Positions 1 to 7,186 of a stretch of 57,678 bases of DNA are shown here, in pieces. The position numbers and the translations under genes are program-made. The stretch comes from CAZDIO01 sp964505555 (lineage in GTDB: Bacteria > Bdellovibrionota_C > UBA2361 > SZUA-149 > CAZDIO01). The notes under the pieces are model-generated. The model worked only from the letters and a program-made list of their open reading frames with translations. It had not been told where the DNA came from and did not search any database. The DNA lies in assembly GCA_964505555.1 (NCBI GenBank), contig CAZDIO010000030.1, positions 1-57,678 on the forward strand, read 5' to 3'. Position 1 is the first letter of the stretch. Each line of letters starts with the position of its first letter.

Positions 1-68
1 GAATGAAATGTCATTTTACTAGAGGCTCTAAGTTGAACTTGAAGTGAGTGGTCGTGGAAACGGCGCTA

Positions 69-1160
69 TTACAAAAGTGTAAGCTGAGTGTTCTTCTTTA
101 CCGGTGAAGAGGTAGAAAACTCTTGATTTTGGAGATTGCCAATAGCTACCCCAAGAAGTCGCACCGGACGCTTTCCTGCCTCGGTTTGTGAGATCAGAAA
201 AGAACACCCCTCGGCGATCTCTTTTTCATCAAGGAGAAGTTGGTCAAAGGTTTTACTTCGGGTGACCTTTGTAAAATCTGAATACGTTACTTTGAGGGTA
301 AGGGTTTTTCCCGAATAGTTCGTTCTTTTCATTCGCTTTACTATTCGGGAGGCTAACGAAACAAGCTCCTCTTTCAAGAAAGCGAGATCAACAATATCGG
401 TATCGAAGGTATCTTCAACGCTCAATGATTTTCTCTCGTGTTCCTGAACAACCAGACGATCATCGATTCCTCGCGCTACTTTATAAAACCAGATTCCGAT
501 CTTTCCAAACGTGCGTCGCAGATCTTCCTCGCTCCATTTTCCAAGATCTCCAGCGGTGTAGATCTCCATCTCTGCCATTTTTTTTGCGGTTACCTTGCCA
601 ATTCCTGGAATTTTTCGAACGGAGAGGTTTTCAAGAACGCTCAATACTTTCTCGGGCCGAATGACCGTTAGGCCGTCAGGTTTGTTCATGTCAGAGGCTA
701 CTTTTGCAAGAAACTTGTTCGGGGCAACTCCGGCTGATGCGGTCAGGCGAGTTTTTTGAAGCACCGCTTCTTTCATCGCTTTGGCGATCTCTGTTGCCGA
801 GAGGAGCTCCGTTTTGTGTGTCGTAACATCAATGTATGCTTCATCCAGAGAGACCGGCTCAACAAGATCGGAATATCCTCGAAGAATCTCCATGATCTCT
901 TTAGAGACTAAACGATAGAGATCCATTCGTGGCGTAACAAAGACAACTTGTGGGCAGAGCCTTAACGCATGAGATGAGGGCATTGCAGAAGAGATCCCAA
1001 ACTGGCGCGCCGCATAATTTGCGGTGGCAACGACCCCTCGTTTTTTTGGAGAACCTCCAACAACAAGAGGTTTTCCCCGATACTCGCTATTGTCGCGCTC
1101 TTCAATTGCTGCAAAAAAAGCATCCATATCAAGATGAATAATTTTTCGCTGAAGAGACAT
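69..1160 (-). CDS. dinB: DNA polymerase IV (Y-family translesion polymerase)
   Basis: This is a Y-family DNA polymerase that copies past damaged template bases. The N-terminus has the metal-binding motif HLDMDAFFAAIE, followed by the palm motif SLDEAYIDV near residue 105 and the KFLAKVASDMNKPDG segment of the family. A helix-hairpin-helix (KIPGIGKVTAKK) lies in the thumb region. The C-terminus ends in QLTLL, which fits the consensus of a sliding-clamp-binding peptide and suggests recruitment by DnaN. The length of 363 residues is normal. I chose the ATG at 1160; an in-frame TTG two codons upstream is also possible, and neither has a convincing ribosome binding site. No LexA box was identified upstream. 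Confidence 0.95.
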   Translation of the reverse strand: MSLQRKIIHLDMDAFFAAIEERDNSEYRGKPLVVGGSPKKRGVVATANYAARQFGISSAMPSSHALRLCPQVVFVTPRMDLYRLVSKEIMEILRGYSDLVEPVSLDEAYIDVTTHKTELLSATEIAKAMKEAVLQKTRLTASAGVAPNKFLAKVASDMNKPDGLTVIRPEKVLSVLENLSVRKIPGIGKVTAKKMAEMEIYTAGDLGKWSEEDLRRTFGKIGIWFYKVARGIDDRLVVQEHERKSLSVEDTFDTDIVDLAFLKEELVSLASRIVKRMKRTNYSGKTLTLKVTYSDFTKVTRSKTFDQLLLDEKEIAEGCSFLISQTEAGKRPVRLLGVAIGNLQNQEFSTSSPVKKNTQLTLL

Positions 1161-1195
1161 CGTCAACTAAGCTCAGGTTATGATGGTCGAAAACG

Positions 1196-1885
1196 TTACT
1201 TCAAGAGAATCTCTAGAACTCTCTCTACTTTCGATAAATCATCAAAGATGTGGTGAGGACCATGCTTTGAAAGCTCCTCCCGCCCATCTTTTCCCGTAAG
1301 TACCGCAATGGTTGTTGCGCCCACAGCTCTCCCCGCCACTACATCTTGAACAGCATCACCTATAACATACACATTTTCAGGACTTATTTCATCTATTTGG
1401 AGATGCTTTTTGGCGCGAGTAATAGCAGAGTTAACAAGAGTTGTTCGGTCATAAGAATCACAACCAAAACCACCAAAAGAAAAATATCCATCAAGTTTTC
1501 CAGTCTCAAGCTTTAATCGCGCTGATTGCTCAAAATTTCCGGTCTGAATTCCTAAAACAAACTCCTCATAAGTAGAGAGTGTTTTACAAAGCTCCAAGGC
1601 GCCATTAAGCACCTGAAATCGCGGGCTGTTTTTTACCTGAAAAGTAAAGTGTGAAAGGTAAGAGGATTTAAGTTCAGTAAATTCTTCAGAATCAAGCTCT
1701 CGTCCCAAAACACGGCGCGCGATTTCGCCGATGATTAAAGGATCCGTTTTTCCATGCGGCTGTACACCCTCGTAGGCGTTATCAACATCAAATACATCTT
1801 TAAATGCCTTATTGAAGGCTGCGGTTCCGGCGCCACCACTTAAAAGCAGTGTGCCATCGATATCAAAAAGCAAAACCTTCTTCAT
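1196..1885 (-). CDS. HAD-superfamily hydrolase, phosphoglycolate phosphatase-like
   Basis: This 229-residue protein is a haloacid-dehalogenase-type phosphatase, probably cytosolic and acting on a small phosphorylated metabolite. The catalytic motif LFDIDGTLL puts the nucleophile Asp at residue 8 and the acid/base Asp at residue 10. A helical cap of the C1 type follows. A later IGDAVQDVVAGRAVGA segment matches HAD motif IV, the magnesium-binding acidic pair. The family resemblance is to Gph/PGMB-type enzymes, but the substrate cannot be read from sequence. It lies downstream of ilvE and a tiny membrane ORF on the same strand, possibly in one transcript. The start ATG has no obvious Shine-Dalgarno sequence. 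Confidence 0.85.
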   Translation of the reverse strand: MKKVLLFDIDGTLLLSGGAGTAAFNKAFKDVFDVDNAYEGVQPHGKTDPLIIGEIARRVLGRELDSEEFTELKSSYLSHFTFQVKNSPRFQVLNGALELCKTLSTYEEFVLGIQTGNFEQSARLKLETGKLDGYFSFGGFGCDSYDRTTLVNSAITRAKKHLQIDEISPENVYVIGDAVQDVVAGRAVGATTIAVLTGKDGREELSKHGPHHIFDDLSKVERVLEILLK

Positions 1886-1890
1886 GGATA

Positions 1891-2013
1891 TTAGTGAAAA
1901 ATATCTGAGATCTGACCAAAGAGATTCGTTCCCACCTCTAAACCACCAAAAAACACCATCCAGGCGACGAAGAGAAAGATCGCTAAGAATCCTATAAATC
2001 GAGAGTCTTTCAT
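1891..2013 (-). CDS. Small single-span membrane protein (40 aa)
   Basis: This is a 40-codon ORF lying exactly in the gap between ilvE and the HAD gene. The start ATG is 3 bases after the ilvE stop and the ORF ends 5 bases before the next start. It translates to a short polar N-terminus (MKDSRF), one hydrophobic segment (IGFLAIFLFVAWMVFFGG) and a polar tail ending DIFH. The placement, codon content and textbook single-span profile argue for a real small membrane protein, probably made by translational coupling with ilvE. There is no usable Shine-Dalgarno: an AGGAG abuts the ATG directly. Function is unknown. Confidence 0.5.
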   Translation of the reverse strand: MKDSRFIGFLAIFLFVAWMVFFGGLEVGTNLFGQISDIFH

Positions 2014-2016
2014 CTC

Positions 2017-2925
2017 CTATTGAGCGTTGACGAAGGTAAGAAAGTGTAAAAAGTTACGATCTTTACCAGTGACGATCTCCATAAAAGCGTCTTTAATTTT
2101 TTTTGTCATCGGCCCCACCTTTCCATCCCCAATAAGTTTATCATCGATGGAGTGTACCGGAGTGACTTCAGCAGCAGTGCCCGTAAAAAACGCCTCATCA
2201 GCGGCGTAAGCATCTTCGAGTTTTAGAGACTTCTGAACTATCTTAATTTGGAAATGTGTCGCCAGTTGAATTACCGCATCGCGGGTAATTCCCGGAAGGA
2301 TACTTCCTAGTTTCGGTGTATAGAGAATGCTATCTTTAATGATGAACAGATTCTCTCCAGGTCCTTCTGCGATATTTCCCTCATAATCAAGAAGGAGCGC
2401 TTCGTGATAATCGGTTCCATCCAGTTCTTGTACTGCAACAATGCTATTTACATAGTGACCACAGATTTTGGCATCACTGTAACTTGTTTTTGGGTGAATA
2501 CGAATGAATGAGCTTGTTTTTACATTAACACTCTCATAGGGAAGGTATGCGCCCCACGGCCAACAGGCGATCGAAACAGAGACTGGAGCGCCCTTTGGGT
2601 TCAATCCCATCTTTCCGTAACCGTAGTAGATGATCGGTCGAATGTAGCATGCTTCGACTTTGTTCTTTCGAACCAGTTCTACTGTTGCGGCACTAATCTC
2701 TTCTGCCGTGAAGGGGACGTTCATTTTGATTACTTTCGCAGAGTGCATTAATCGAGCGGTGTGTTCCTTGAGTCGAAAAATCGCTGGACCGTGATCGGTG
2801 TGGTAACACCGGAGTCCTTCAAAAGTGCCTCCACCATAATGTAAGGTATGTGTAAGGACGTGAATTTTTGCATCCGCCCACGGCACAAATTTTCCATCGA
2901 CCCAAATAAACTCAGTTGCTTCCAT
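2017..2925 (-). CDS. ilvE: Branched-chain amino acid aminotransferase
   Basis: This is a fold-type IV PLP aminotransferase that transfers amino groups between glutamate and the branched-chain 2-oxo acids, the last step of Val, Leu and Ile synthesis. It shows the family's HTLHYGGGTFEGLR segment near residue 28, the PLP-lysine region SDAKICGHYVNS and the signature EGPGENLFIIKD. At 302 residues it has the normal length. I prefer the ATG at 2925, which has a G-rich ribosome binding site (GGGGGG) about 7 bases upstream; an upstream in-frame start at 2961 would add 12 residues unlike the family N-terminus. Confidence 0.93.
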   Translation of the reverse strand: MEATEFIWVDGKFVPWADAKIHVLTHTLHYGGGTFEGLRCYHTDHGPAIFRLKEHTARLMHSAKVIKMNVPFTAEEISAATVELVRKNKVEACYIRPIIYYGYGKMGLNPKGAPVSVSIACWPWGAYLPYESVNVKTSSFIRIHPKTSYSDAKICGHYVNSIVAVQELDGTDYHEALLLDYEGNIAEGPGENLFIIKDSILYTPKLGSILPGITRDAVIQLATHFQIKIVQKSLKLEDAYAADEAFFTGTAAEVTPVHSIDDKLIGDGKVGPMTKKIKDAFMEIVTGKDRNFLHFLTFVNAQ

Positions 2926-3165
2926 AAATAAACACCCCCCTCGATAGGTATAAACGGCCAAACTATAGCAAGGAGGGGTGTGCGAGGCTACTCTGGTGTA
3001 AATACAGATTTCCTACCAATTGCAGCATTCTTTTTGCACGTTCTTTCTGCTCAGATTTGTCAATTATGAGTTTTTGTTTTAAGTATATGCTCTCGTTATG
3101 CACACGGTGCGGCAAGTTCGCCAAGGCACTACAGAGATTGAGAGAATAATACAAAAGAACAAAGT

Positions 3166-3996
3166 ATGTTGGTAGCGAAGACTCCTTTACCGGATCTCCA
3201 GAGCACTGCTGACCTTCGTGGCGTGGGGCTTGATAACGTGGGGGTATCAGCGATCGAAGTGCCATTTCAGCTTCGACAAAAGGATGGCGCTTCGCAACCG
3301 GTTGTTGCCACAGTAAAGATGAGTGTCGGGCTCTCTCCAGAGGTAAAAGGAGCACATCTTTCTCGTTTCGTAATTCAACTTGCCGAATGGAGTAAAACAA
3401 AAGTCATTGGGCTTGATTTTCGAAGTTTTCTTTTTGAAACAATGACTCGCTTAAGTGCCCCGACGGCGCAAGTAAGCGTGGACTTTAAATATTTCATTGA
3501 TCGCATTGCGCCAATTTCAAAGATGAGTTCCCCCATGGGGTACCAATGTTCTTTTGCCGCCGCATTGGAAAAAGGGGAAAAGCAGGCTTCCTATAAATCT
3601 TCACTCGGAGTCAGGGTGCCTATTTCCACACTTTGTCCATGTAGTAAAGCCATCTCAGAATATGGCGCGCATAATCAGCGGGCGGTTATTCATGCACAGG
3701 TGAATCTCCGCAATGAAGGGGATCAACCGGTTTGGATCGAGGATCTGATTACCGCTCTAGAGGAGTGCTCATCATGTCCGGTCTACCCAATTTTAAAACG
3801 TGAAGATGAAAAATACGTTACAGAAAAGCAGTATGAAAATCCGATGTTTGTTGAAGATGTTTGTCGGGAAGCGACCCTCCTTTTGCGAAATTATCCCGGA
3901 GTTTCTGGCTTTTTAACAGAGGTTGAAGCGCTAGAGAGTATTCACGGGCATAATGCTTGGACCTCGCACCGAGAAAACTTTGAGAGTATCTTCTAG
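3166..3996 (+). CDS. folE2: GTP cyclohydrolase I type FolE2
   Basis: This 276-residue protein is the FolE2 (COG1469) form of GTP cyclohydrolase I, which turns GTP into 7,8-dihydroneopterin triphosphate, the entry to folate and biopterin synthesis. The start resembles other FolE2 proteins (PDLQSTADLRGVGLDNVGV). The metal-binding active-site block LCPCSKAISEYGAHNQR is complete, with its Cys and His, and an SRFV segment is also typical. It is the first gene of a plus-strand run of four; its stop overlaps the next start by one base (TAGTG). In this context it more likely feeds pyruvoyl-tetrahydropterin synthesis than folate alone. Confidence 0.93.
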   Translation: MLVAKTPLPDLQSTADLRGVGLDNVGVSAIEVPFQLRQKDGASQPVVATVKMSVGLSPEVKGAHLSRFVIQLAEWSKTKVIGLDFRSFLFETMTRLSAPTAQVSVDFKYFIDRIAPISKMSSPMGYQCSFAAALEKGEKQASYKSSLGVRVPISTLCPCSKAISEYGAHNQRAVIHAQVNLRNEGDQPVWIEDLITALEECSSCPVYPILKREDEKYVTEKQYENPMFVEDVCREATLLLRNYPGVSGFLTEVEALESIHGHNAWTSHRENFESIF

Positions 3997-4406
3997 TGTT
4001 AGCAATTACCAAAAGAGTGCAATTTTCCGCCGCGCACTACTACTACCTTCCTGAGTTGAGTGCTGAAGAAAATGAGAAACTTTTTGGAAAGTGCGCTAAC
4101 CGCAATGGTCATGGGCACAACTATAGTGCAGAGATCAGTATCTCCGGCGACGTGCGCGCTGAGACGGGAATGATTATGAATCTGAGAGATCTTAAACAGA
4201 TCTTAGAAAAACAGATCCTCGAACCTCTTGATCATAAGTTTCTAAACAAGGAGGTGCCATTTTTTTCAGAGCGCTTACCAACAACTGAGAATCTATGTCT
4301 GTTCATTTATGGCGCCATAAAAAAAGAGATCAGTAACCTTGGGCTCACGGTAGAGAAGGTGAAAGTTTTTGAAAGTGAGACACTGTATGCTGAATACCGC
4401 GGCTAA
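3996..4406 (+). CDS. 6-pyruvoyl-tetrahydropterin synthase, copy 1
   Basis: This 136-residue member of the PTPS/QueD family removes triphosphate from dihydroneopterin triphosphate. Zinc ligands are seen in FSAAH and NGHGHNY, the catalytic Cys sits in LFGKCANRNGHGHNY, and the partner Asp-His is in PLDHKFL. A Glu occurs near the end in VFESET. The spacing from Cys to NGHGHNY, the GMIMNLRDLK block and the length all resemble the animal biopterin-pathway enzyme more than the short-spaced CxxxHGH of typical bacterial QueD; this comparison is from memory. The GTG start overlaps the folE2 stop, with a GAGAG 9 bases upstream. A queuosine role is possible but less favoured by the neighbours. Confidence 0.88.
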   Translation: MLAITKRVQFSAAHYYYLPELSAEENEKLFGKCANRNGHGHNYSAEISISGDVRAETGMIMNLRDLKQILEKQILEPLDHKFLNKEVPFFSERLPTTENLCLFIYGAIKKEISNLGLTVEKVKVFESETLYAEYRG

Positions 4407-4418
4407 GGGAGTAAGGCA

Positions 4419-4856
4419 GTGATTTATTTAAGTCGAGTCTATGAGTTTTGTGCAAGTCACCGACTTTTTAATCCTCTTCTTTCTGAAGCGGAAAACTTCG
4501 AGATCTTTCGTGAATGCAGCTACGCAAATGGTCATGGGCACAATTATGAGCTTCATGTCACTGTGCGAGGTATTCCAGATCCAAAAACGGGAATGGTAGT
4601 AAATATTGTCGATCTTGATGCGATTGTTCACGAAACGATTATTTCAAAATGCGATCATCGCCATCTTAATTTTGATGTAGAGCCGTTTTCAGAGGTAATT
4701 CCCTCGGCAGAAAATCTTGTTCGAGTGTTTTGGGAAAAACTTGTTGGAGTCATTCCACCTCCTGCGACGCTCTCGAGAGTCAAGCTTTTTGAGTCACGAT
4801 CAAACTCTGCTGAGATGGAAGAGGGGATAAAAAAAGAGATAAAAGAGAAGAAGTGA
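4419..4856 (+). CDS. 6-pyruvoyl-tetrahydropterin synthase, copy 2
   Basis: This is a second, clearly diverged PTPS paralogue of 145 residues immediately after copy 1. All expected active-site residues are present: the first His in CASHRLF, the Cys in IFRECSYANGHGHNY, the two His of NGHGHNY, the Asp-His in KCDHRHL and a Glu in LFESRS. The C-terminal tail is longer and lysine/glutamate-rich (EEGIKKEIKEKK). The GTG start has GGGAG 7 bases upstream. The stop overlaps the next gene's ATG (TGATG). Both copies appear catalytically intact, so they may differ in substrate or form a mixed oligomer; this is inference. Confidence 0.87.
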   Translation: MIYLSRVYEFCASHRLFNPLLSEAENFEIFRECSYANGHGHNYELHVTVRGIPDPKTGMVVNIVDLDAIVHETIISKCDHRHLNFDVEPFSEVIPSAENLVRVFWEKLVGVIPPPATLSRVKLFESRSNSAEMEEGIKKEIKEKK

Positions 4857-5602
4857 TGAAAGACGCACCACCCTCTTTGCACCAAAAAGTAGCAATGATC
4901 ACTGGTGCCGGGAGTGGAATAGGTGAGGCGATCTCCCTTTCGTTAGCAGGTGCTGGTGGAAGAGTTGTTCTTTGTGGAAGAGATTCAAAGAAACTCGAGA
5001 CCGTCAAAAAAAAGATTCTTGAATTCAAACAGACCGCTGAGATTCTCACTTTTTCTTTCGACGTGCAGGACGCAAAGAAAATTGATGAGGTCGTTGCTAG
5101 CACTCTAAAGCATTTTGGAGCAATTGATATACTCATCAACAATGCGGGGATTGCGGCACCGCTCCTTCCCCTTCATGAAGCTTCAATCGCTGATATCGAT
5201 CGGGTGCTTGATACAAACCTCAAAGCAGCAGCCTACTTAATGAGAGCTGTGCTGCCAGAGATGATCGCCAAAAAGTCAGGAACAATCATCAACATCAATT
5301 CCATTGCCGGAAAAAATGCATTTCCAAACTGGTCGATCTACAACGCTTCTAAATTTGGACTCACCGGACTTACCCGCGCGGTTTCTGAAGAGCAACGAAG
5401 AAACAACATTAAAGTTATTAGCATCCACCCCGGAGCGGTGAGCACTCCGATCTGGAACACCGTCGATGTTGGAAGCGAGCCGCTCTTTGAAGAGATGCTT
5501 ACTGCAAAAAATGTTTCAAATGCTGTGCTGTATGCGCTCTCTCAACCAGACAACGCGCTTATTTCTGAGTTGACGATTGAGCCGCTGAAAGATGTGATTT
5601 AA
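4856..5602 (+). CDS. Short-chain dehydrogenase/reductase, candidate sepiapterin-type reductase
   Basis: This 248-residue classical SDR has the cofactor motif TGAGSGIG near the N-terminus, the structural NNAG motif, a catalytic Ser in NINSIAG and the Tyr-Lys pair in SIYNASK. The following HPGAVSTPIW is typical for the family. An Arg in LCGRD after the second strand suggests NADP(H) rather than NAD(H). Being translationally coupled to two PTPS genes and folE2, the natural candidate role is reduction of the 6-pyruvoyl side chain, as sepiapterin reductase does in tetrahydrobiopterin synthesis. SDR substrate specificity cannot be read directly, so this rests on context. The ATG at 4856 overlaps the preceding stop. 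Confidence 0.8.
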   Translation: MKDAPPSLHQKVAMITGAGSGIGEAISLSLAGAGGRVVLCGRDSKKLETVKKKILEFKQTAEILTFSFDVQDAKKIDEVVASTLKHFGAIDILINNAGIAAPLLPLHEASIADIDRVLDTNLKAAAYLMRAVLPEMIAKKSGTIININSIAGKNAFPNWSIYNASKFGLTGLTRAVSEEQRRNNIKVISIHPGAVSTPIWNTVDVGSEPLFEEMLTAKNVSNAVLYALSQPDNALISELTIEPLKDVI

Positions 5603-5902
5603 AAGAGATTTATTTGTAAACTCCTTTCCATTTTAAGAAATTGCCGCACTTTGTTCGGTGACCGACTCCGGTGGCTCGTTTTCCTTCTCGAAAAGATAGG
5701 AGAAGCACGCTTAACTTAATGCCACTTAGAACCATCTCCCATTTACAAAAGCGATTCGGTTTAATATTGTGTTTTCTTCTTAGGATCTTTCTCAATTATA
5801 TAAGAAGAACTTATTTCGCATCCTATTTATCTTTCTGATAAGGGTGGATTCATAGCGTGCGACTTTCTATGGAGTCTGGGTTTTATATAGGGAGTGTTTG
5901 CC
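5603..5902. other. Intergenic stretch with no recognised gene
   Basis: Three hundred bases between the SDR gene and the next weak ORF. A 61-codon minus-strand ORF (5610-5795) is present but has no family resemblance and no ribosome binding site. No terminator-like hairpin with a T-run, tRNA or repeat copy was recognised. Confidence 0.5.
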
Positions 5903-6109
5903 ATGTGGATTCACGATCGGGATTCGGAGGACGCTGCGGACGGTCTGTTGTGTGAAGGTCCGAAAGGAGCGAGTAATGGTGGATCGCCTAGTCCAGTGAC
6001 TGTTGCAGAGGCAGGGCCGTTTCGTTTGGGATTGTGTGCTGGTCCTGTAAATCGTCCATTCGCTGCGGCTGACGAGGATCCGCTACGTGGAGATGCTGAA
6101 CTGGCTTGA
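5903..6109 (+). CDS. Uncertain small ORF, hypothetical protein (68 aa)
   Basis: This is a 68-codon ORF starting at an ATG that has GGGAG 8 bases upstream. The product is acidic and rich in Gly, Ala, Asp and Pro, begins MWIHDRDSEDAADG and has no recognisable domain, signal peptide or membrane segment. It is more GC-rich than its neighbours, and an overlapping antisense ORF of similar length exists, so coding potential is ambiguous. It is followed at once by a large imperfect hairpin (6123-6202), which may be its terminator or part of a structured RNA. No function can be proposed. Confidence 0.33.
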   Translation: MWIHDRDSEDAADGLLCEGPKGASNGGSPSPVTVAEAGPFRLGLCAGPVNRPFAAADEDPLRGDAELA

Positions 6110-6122
6110 TGTAGCGGACAAG

Positions 6123-6202
6123 GTGCGTGTGACCTTCTACCACCTTGACCGCCTACCGTAAGGTGGTTGTGGAATAAGAAGGTGGTAGACGGTCGCACGC
6201 AC
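6123..6202. repeat. Long imperfect inverted repeat (hairpin)
   Basis: Arms at 6123-6146 (beginning GTGCGTGTGACC, ending TACCACCTT) and 6179-6202 are inverted copies of 24 bases with two mismatches. The 32-base loop contains a further CCACCTT/AAGGTGG pairing option with the arms, so alternative folds are possible. There is no T-run after the right arm, so it is not a standard intrinsic terminator. It could be an RNA structure or a remnant of a palindromic element. Confidence 0.6.
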
Positions 6203-6260
6203 TTTAAAGAAAAGAGGAGATAGCGATTTCTCTAAGTTCAATATCTAGGAATCGGAATTT

Positions 6261-6578
6261 TTACACAGCTCTTGCTAAGGCCTTGCCTAGTTTCTTCGGA
6301 TTTTCCCCCAGAACAAAGAGAGCCTTAATGATCAGGTCCAACGTTACATCACTTGCGGCTGCTTCAATCTTTGCGATCCTTGACTGACTGGAACCGACTC
6401 TTTTTGCTAATTCTGACTGGCTAATTTTCTTTTCAGTTCGTATCTTTCGTAGCCGCTCCATGAGCGTAATTTTTAACTCAATTAAGGAAGCTTCTGCATC
6501 ACTGAGGTGGAGAAACTCTTTAGTATCAGTAATGCGGTAACCTGCATTCTTTAGCTTTTCTTTTTTGGAACGGTTCAT
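6261..6578 (-). CDS. higA: Antitoxin with XRE-type helix-turn-helix
   Basis: This 105-residue protein has an XRE/Cro-type helix-turn-helix in its C-terminal two thirds (KISQSELAKRVGSSQSRIAK, then IEAAASDVTLDLIIKAL). It is the antitoxin partner of the gene just upstream, whose stop is one base before this start. The ATG at 6578 has a strong GGAGG 9 bases upstream inside the toxin gene, which fixes the start; an upstream in-frame start would fall inside the toxin. Such antitoxins bind and neutralise the toxin and repress the operon promoter. The arrangement of toxin first, antitoxin second is HigBA-like. Confidence 0.82.
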   Translation of the reverse strand: MNRSKKEKLKNAGYRITDTKEFLHLSDAEASLIELKITLMERLRKIRTEKKISQSELAKRVGSSQSRIAKIEAAASDVTLDLIIKALFVLGENPKKLGKALARAV

Positions 6579-6579
6579 T

Positions 6580-6918
6580 CTACAAAACCTCCGAATCGTA
6601 ACGTTTGAATCGTTTCTTACATGTTTCAATGATCAACTGAGGAGTTTTTTGTGTTTTTTTTGCAAATACTTCTGCAATTAAGATGGCATCTTCCTCAATA
6701 CGATAAATAATTCTCCACACTTTATTCGCTTCCGGATCAGAAATTCTCAGTTCATGACATCCTGCTCCGATGCTAGGCATTGGTCGTGATTCCGGCATGC
6801 CAAGCTTCGTTCCTCTCTGAAGCTGTCTTAAAAGATATCCTGCCTCAAACCGAGCTTTCCTCGAAAACGGCGGAGTTTTAATCTCCCCATGAAGAAGTAT
6901 TAACGGTTTATCTAACAT
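6580..6918 (-). CDS. higB: RelE/Gp49-like toxin of a TA pair
   Basis: This 112-residue protein resembles the phage-derived Gp49-like (HigB/RelE superfamily) toxins. Its key stretches are SRKARFEAGYLLRQLQRG, an ELRI strand, KVWRIIYRIEEDAILIAEVF and a KKTQKTP segment, which together match the short RelE-type mRNA-cleaving fold. The ATG at 6918 has AGGTG 6 bases upstream and is preferred over the GTG at 6927. It lies first in the operon with the antitoxin one base downstream. A strong promoter with a palindromic operator is directly upstream. Ribosome-dependent RNA cleavage is assumed from the family. Confidence 0.8.
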   Translation of the reverse strand: MLDKPLILLHGEIKTPPFSRKARFEAGYLLRQLQRGTKLGMPESRPMPSIGAGCHELRISDPEANKVWRIIYRIEEDAILIAEVFAKKTQKTPQLIIETCKKRFKRYDSEVL

Positions 6919-6931
6919 CAAGAACACCTAA

Positions 6932-6960
6932 AGAATATATCGAATCTGACATAATGTCAA
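6932..6960 (-). promoter_or_regulatory. TA promoter with palindromic operator
   Basis: Reading on the minus strand, a perfect -35 (TTGACA, 6960-6955), a 17-base spacer and a -10 (TATTCT, 6937-6932) precede the toxin gene. A perfect 13-base palindrome (TGACATAATGTCA as read on the plus strand, 6947-6959) overlaps the -35. This is a likely binding site for the XRE antitoxin, giving autorepression. The predicted transcript start leaves only about 7 bases before the toxin ATG. Confidence 0.65.
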
Positions 6961-7075
6961 ATAGTAAAATTTCTTCCCTTTAAAAGAAACTCTCTAATAA
7001 TTATCGTTTAATTTTGTTAACTTGTTTCAGAGTAAGAAAGAAAATACAGATAAAGGGGCATCCCCTCGTCTGTGG

Positions 7076-7096
7076 TTACTTTTAATTGCTGTTAAT
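7076..7096 (+). repeat. Fragment of the 113-bp TIR element (left end only)
   Basis: These 21 bases (TTACTTTTAATT followed by GCTGTTAAT) match the left end of the elements at 24125, 27675 and 35073 with one mismatch. A diverged version of the outer flank (CCTCGTCTGTGG) precedes it. No right end was found. It lies about 90 bases upstream of the first cysteine-rich gene. Confidence 0.5.
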
Positions 7097-7186
7097 ATAA
7101 AATGTGCATAATTCAAATCGGCATTTTTTAGGCCGTCTTCTTTGTGGGTTGAGAATAGCAACTCCCTAGGACTAGGATTAATAGTG

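Noticed and set aside
2963..3400. 145-codon minus-strand ORF overlapping the folE2 start
   Set aside because: It overlaps the conserved FolE2 coding region in antisense and shows no family resemblance.
5610..5795. 61-codon minus-strand ORF in the gap after the SDR gene
   Set aside because: No ribosome binding site, no recognisable family, and a low-complexity basic composition; possible but unsupported.
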